From Thermoplasmata archaeon (GTDB taxonomy: Archaea > Thermoplasmatota > Thermoplasmata > UBA10834 > DTMW01): a DNA stretch of 7,273 bases. The notes under the pieces are model-generated. The model made no database searches and had not been told where the DNA came from. It worked only from the letters and a program-made list of their open reading frames with translations. Made by a program: the position numbers and the translations under genes. Location: contig JAOUEZ010000064.1 in assembly GCA_029858465.1 (NCBI GenBank), positions 1 to 7,273 on the forward strand, in the 5' to 3' direction. Shown in pieces: positions 5,098 through 7,273 of this stretch; within the stretch, counting starts at the first letter, position 1; each line of letters begins with the position of its first letter.

Positions 5098-5757
5098 TCA
5101 AAGGAATCTCGAGAGAGATGATGAGCTCTCCACTCGTTCCCTGAACTCATTCTCCCACCAGTTGATGTATCTACGGTTGGACTTCCTTGATATGACGGCT
5201 TCTATTGCAACGTCGTGAGCCATATCGGCGACTATAGGCCTGATTCTTTCCCGGGACCAATTGCTTCTGACGCTCCTCGGCATCCTGAGGTATATCGGAG
5301 GATGATCGAGATGCTTTGGCGGCAGTCTTGAGAGCGTAAAAAGGTCGCACGCTCTCTCCGTTCCCGGGATGAATTTCTGCTTGGCCTGTACTATATGCAT
5401 GAGCTCATGTCCCATAACGTACCTGCTCGGGAGACCTGCCCGGCGAAGCGGGGGGAAGGATATCTTCTTCAACATCGTATTGCCGTCCGATTCCGTCATT
5501 GCGAGGCCTTTGTAGGAATTGGTCATGCCCACCCGAATCTTTCCTCGGACCTCGGGGAAGTATTGCGTAATCGAAAAGAACCTCCTTGAGAAACTGTCGA
5601 GAAGTTCCGGGGTCGCGCTTTCAATGAATGGCCTGGTGAATGTCAATCGTGGCGGTGCCCACATATCTATCATCCCTTCTGGTGCGGCAATCTCAAAATG
5701 CCGCTCCGAGGATAATAGTCCAACGATTTCTTGATTTGAAGCTTCCCATGCCATCAT
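5098..5757 (-). CDS. Putative HEXXH zinc metallopeptidase, uncharacterised
   Basis: From ATG 5757 the protein has 219 residues. MGHELMHIVQ (115-124) contains the zinc-binding HEXXH motif (H117, E118, H121). The following IPGTERACDLFTL (130-142) offers E134 as a likely third ligand, as in gluzincins, with D138 nearby. Other distinctive segments are WAPPRLTFTRPF (33-44), YFPEVRGKIRVGMT (66-79), DHPPIYLRMP (151-160) and RRYINWWE (195-202). The layout recalls small intracellular minigluzincin- or SprT-like zincins, but I cannot name the family. No signal peptide is seen in this form. The frame is open to an ATG at 5853, giving a Phe-rich N-terminus of 32 residues that I consider leader sequence; ATG 5754 is also possible. 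It follows the DUF1015 gene on the same strand (184-nt gap) and converges with the tandem RAM gene. Substrate is unknown. Confidence 0.78.
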   Translation of the reverse strand: MMAWEASNQEIVGLLSSERHFEIAAPEGMIDMWAPPRLTFTRPFIESATPELLDSFSRRFFSITQYFPEVRGKIRVGMTNSYKGLAMTESDGNTMLKKISFPPLRRAGLPSRYVMGHELMHIVQAKQKFIPGTERACDLFTLSRLPPKHLDHPPIYLRMPRSVRSNWSRERIRPIVADMAHDVAIEAVISRKSNRRYINWWENEFRERVESSSSLSRFL

Positions 5758-5907
5758 TTTTTCCCGTAACGAGAAGAAAAAGGTTGAGCCGGGTAAAAAT
5801 GCTACCCAAAATGTCGCCTTTATGCTTATTGGAAAAAAGGGATTGCTGACCATTTAAACAAACCGGGCGAAAGAATCGGCGATTTTGCACCGGCTTTTTT
5901 ATCTAAT

Positions 5908-5933
5908 ATCGTCCCATACAAATCGGGGACGAT
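5908..5933. repeat. Inverted repeat, 8-bp arms ATCGTCCC/GGGACGAT
   Basis: Perfect 8-bp arms (5908-5915 and 5926-5933) flank a 10-nt spacer. The repeat lies 8 nt past the DUF1015 stop and upstream of the metallopeptidase gene. On the minus strand it is followed by an A-run, not a U-run, so it is not a standard intrinsic terminator. It could be an operator, an mRNA 3' stabilising hairpin or chance. The rest of 5854-5941 is A/T-rich with no gene. Confidence 0.5.
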
Positions 5934-5941
5934 CCGAAATG

Positions 5942-7186
5942 TCAAAAAACGTACATTACAAGCCCGGACCAAAGTTTGGGGTAGAAATAGGTCGATTTGT
6001 GGGGCAATTTTCTACCAGTTTCGGCGGCTTCGAAAATCTCAGGAATGCTGGTCGATGGTAATAGGCAGATCAATTGAAAGTCCCCTTTTTCTGCCTCTTT
6101 GAATGCTTCTTCAGTACCCTTGACAAATTCAATTTTTTCCATGTTTTCCTGCATCTCGGGAGTAATGCGGAGCAATTCCTCTATGACATATTTGTGAAGG
6201 ACTGACACATCGAGTCTTTCAACGGGGTCGTCGGAACAGAATTCCGTCCTTAGGCTTGCCATCATTCCCCTCTTTTTCTTTGTGAACCAGAGACCGATCG
6301 TGCTGCACCCTTCCATCCCTTCCAATCTGTCGAGTAAGGCTATCCTGTCATCCATCTCGTCCACGTCGAATCGTGTCTCGAGCTTTTCCGGCAGTGATGC
6401 AATGATGTCCTCGTCAACAGAATGTATAAGCCGATGCGCAGGAAGCATCTTCAAACCTGGATCATAGCTGTTGACAAGCGTAGCCAAGACATAATCGTGG
6501 ACGCCTTCCCCCACCTTCGAATCCGTCAACCTCGAGAACTCCAGCGCCGTCTCATACCTATGATGTCCGTCCGCAATTAGCACCTTTTTGCCCTTGAGCG
6601 CATTTGTGATCATCTCAATGTCCGAATCCCTGCTGATTCTGAACAGCCTATGACGCACATCGCTGGGGTCAACGAAAGAGAATACCTCGTTGTTGGGCTG
6701 TTTGATCCTTTCCAAAACTGCAGCCAGCGCATTCTGCCTATCTTCGTAGATCATGAAAATCTGCTCGATGTTGGCCCTTACCGCCGATAAGAGCTGCAGC
6801 CTGTCGGCCTTGGCCTTTACATGAGTCCTCTCATGCGGAAGTACGTTCTTGCCGAATGGCTCGAGACGGAACAGAGCTGTAAGGCCTGTCCTCTGCATTA
6901 TGCGTCCTTCAAGCCGGAAAGTCTGCTCGTACGCGTAATAGCAGGCCTTTTCATCGCTGACAATCAATCCGGATTCGATCCATTTGCCGAAGATACGCGA
7001 TGCGTTACTGTATGAGTCCCCCCTGTCGCCGAGCATCACATTGCTGATGTTCATGGCCTCGGATTGCAGCTTTGCAAGCATCTCTTTGGAGATGACATCA
7101 TAAGGAGGCGCAACCAGTTTTTCCGGAGCTTTCGCTGCTTTCGCAAGATTGTAATGATATCCCTTGAACGGCTTAATGTCGACCAT
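5942..7186 (-). CDS. DUF1015 family protein
   Basis: This 414-residue protein is full length for DUF1015 (PF06245), a conserved family of bacteria and archaea with no settled function to my knowledge. Diagnostic segments are VAPPYDVIS (25-33), NISNVMLG (46-53), PHERTHVKAKADRLQLL (117-133), ANIEQIFMIYED (138-149), IADGHHRYETALEF (204-217) and LPAHRLIH (248-255). The C-terminal STYFYPKLWSGLV is also typical. The clustered His, Asp and Glu residues of HERTH and DGHHRYE suggest a metal or nucleotide site, but that is inference. I see no signal peptide or membrane segment. The start is ATG 7186, where the family begins (MVDIKPFKG). GGTG lies 8 nt upstream and a TATA box at 7225-7235. The frame is open to 7270, but those 28 extra residues cross the TATA box. 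Confidence 0.93.
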   Translation of the reverse strand: MVDIKPFKGYHYNLAKAAKAPEKLVAPPYDVISKEMLAKLQSEAMNISNVMLGDRGDSYSNASRIFGKWIESGLIVSDEKACYYAYEQTFRLEGRIMQRTGLTALFRLEPFGKNVLPHERTHVKAKADRLQLLSAVRANIEQIFMIYEDRQNALAAVLERIKQPNNEVFSFVDPSDVRHRLFRISRDSDIEMITNALKGKKVLIADGHHRYETALEFSRLTDSKVGEGVHDYVLATLVNSYDPGLKMLPAHRLIHSVDEDIIASLPEKLETRFDVDEMDDRIALLDRLEGMEGCSTIGLWFTKKKRGMMASLRTEFCSDDPVERLDVSVLHKYVIEELLRITPEMQENMEKIEFVKGTEEAFKEAEKGDFQLICLLPSTSIPEIFEAAETGRKLPHKSTYFYPKLWSGLVMYVF

Positions 7187-7224
7187 TCGGATTGCACCCG
7201 TCAGGCTGATTGAAGAATGAAGTT

Positions 7225-7235
7225 GGTTATTTAGA
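7225..7235 (-). promoter_or_regulatory. TATA box for the DUF1015 gene
   Basis: The minus strand reads TCTAAATAACC. It predicts transcription from about 7204, an 18-nt leader, and GGTG (7195-7198) 8 nt before the ATG at 7186. The remaining bases to the window end hold no recognisable gene. Confidence 0.5.
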
Positions 7236-7273
7236 TTTTCATAGTCTGAAAGAGGAGTAAACATATACAATTA

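Noticed and set aside
5395..5849. Plus-strand open frames opposite the metallopeptidase gene
   Set aside because: They are short, overlap each other in different frames and lack family features. The minus-strand HEXXH protein explains the region.
5758..5853. Phe-rich N-terminal extension of the metallopeptidase, considered as a signal or membrane anchor
   Set aside because: The stretch is interrupted by Lys and Pro and is encoded by T-rich DNA that looks like a leader. A membrane anchor is not excluded but is weakly supported.

Overview
This window looks like ordinary chromosomal DNA from an archaeon. The supporting signs are archaeal TATA-like boxes about 25-27 nt upstream of both tRNA genes, a long-type FKBP with an insert-in-flap domain and acidic tail, an aIF2B/ribose-bisphosphate-isomerase-fold protein, Shine-Dalgarno motifs of the GGAGGTGAT type, and a mix of leadered and apparently leaderless genes. 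A Euryarchaeota-type lineage, perhaps Thermoplasmatota, is my best guess. That placement is inferred from gene content and has not been tested.

Layout. Positions 1-365 (-) hold the N-terminal 121 codons of a membrane-anchored protein that runs off the window. Positions 417-494 (-) are tRNA-Arg(CCT). Positions 592-1401 (-) encode an FKBP-type prolyl isomerase. A divergent promoter region of about 215 nt follows. Next comes a probable two-gene operon (+): a ferritin-like/rubrerythrin-type diiron protein (1617-2111) and an 8Fe ferredoxin (2150-2368). Then come tRNA-Thr(TGT) (2460-2532, +) and a full-length short-chain dehydrogenase (2607-3371, +). The dehydrogenase ends tail to tail with an IF-2B-family protein (3368-4276, -), and the two stop codons overlap in CTAG. 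That gene is divergent from a protein with two Lrp/AsnC-like RAM-type repeats (4447-5091, +). The latter converges, with a 6-nt gap, on an HEXXH putative metallopeptidase (5098-5757, -). A DUF1015 protein (5942-7186, -) lies upstream of the peptidase on the same strand.

How the genes relate. The clearest functional unit is the diiron protein plus ferredoxin. The diiron protein lacks a rubredoxin domain, so the adjacent ferredoxin could be its electron donor. The other genes are single units, with no evident shared pathway. Several apparent long open frames start upstream of their own promoters, so I placed five starts downstream of the longest frame, using TATA-box position, ribosome-binding sites and family N-termini.

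I see no mobile element, CRISPR array, prophage or defence system. The most interesting items are the IF-2B-fold protein with serine in place of the isomerase cysteine, the uncharacterised tandem RAM-like protein, the compact HEXXH protein, and the rubredoxin-less rubrerythrin/ferredoxin pair.
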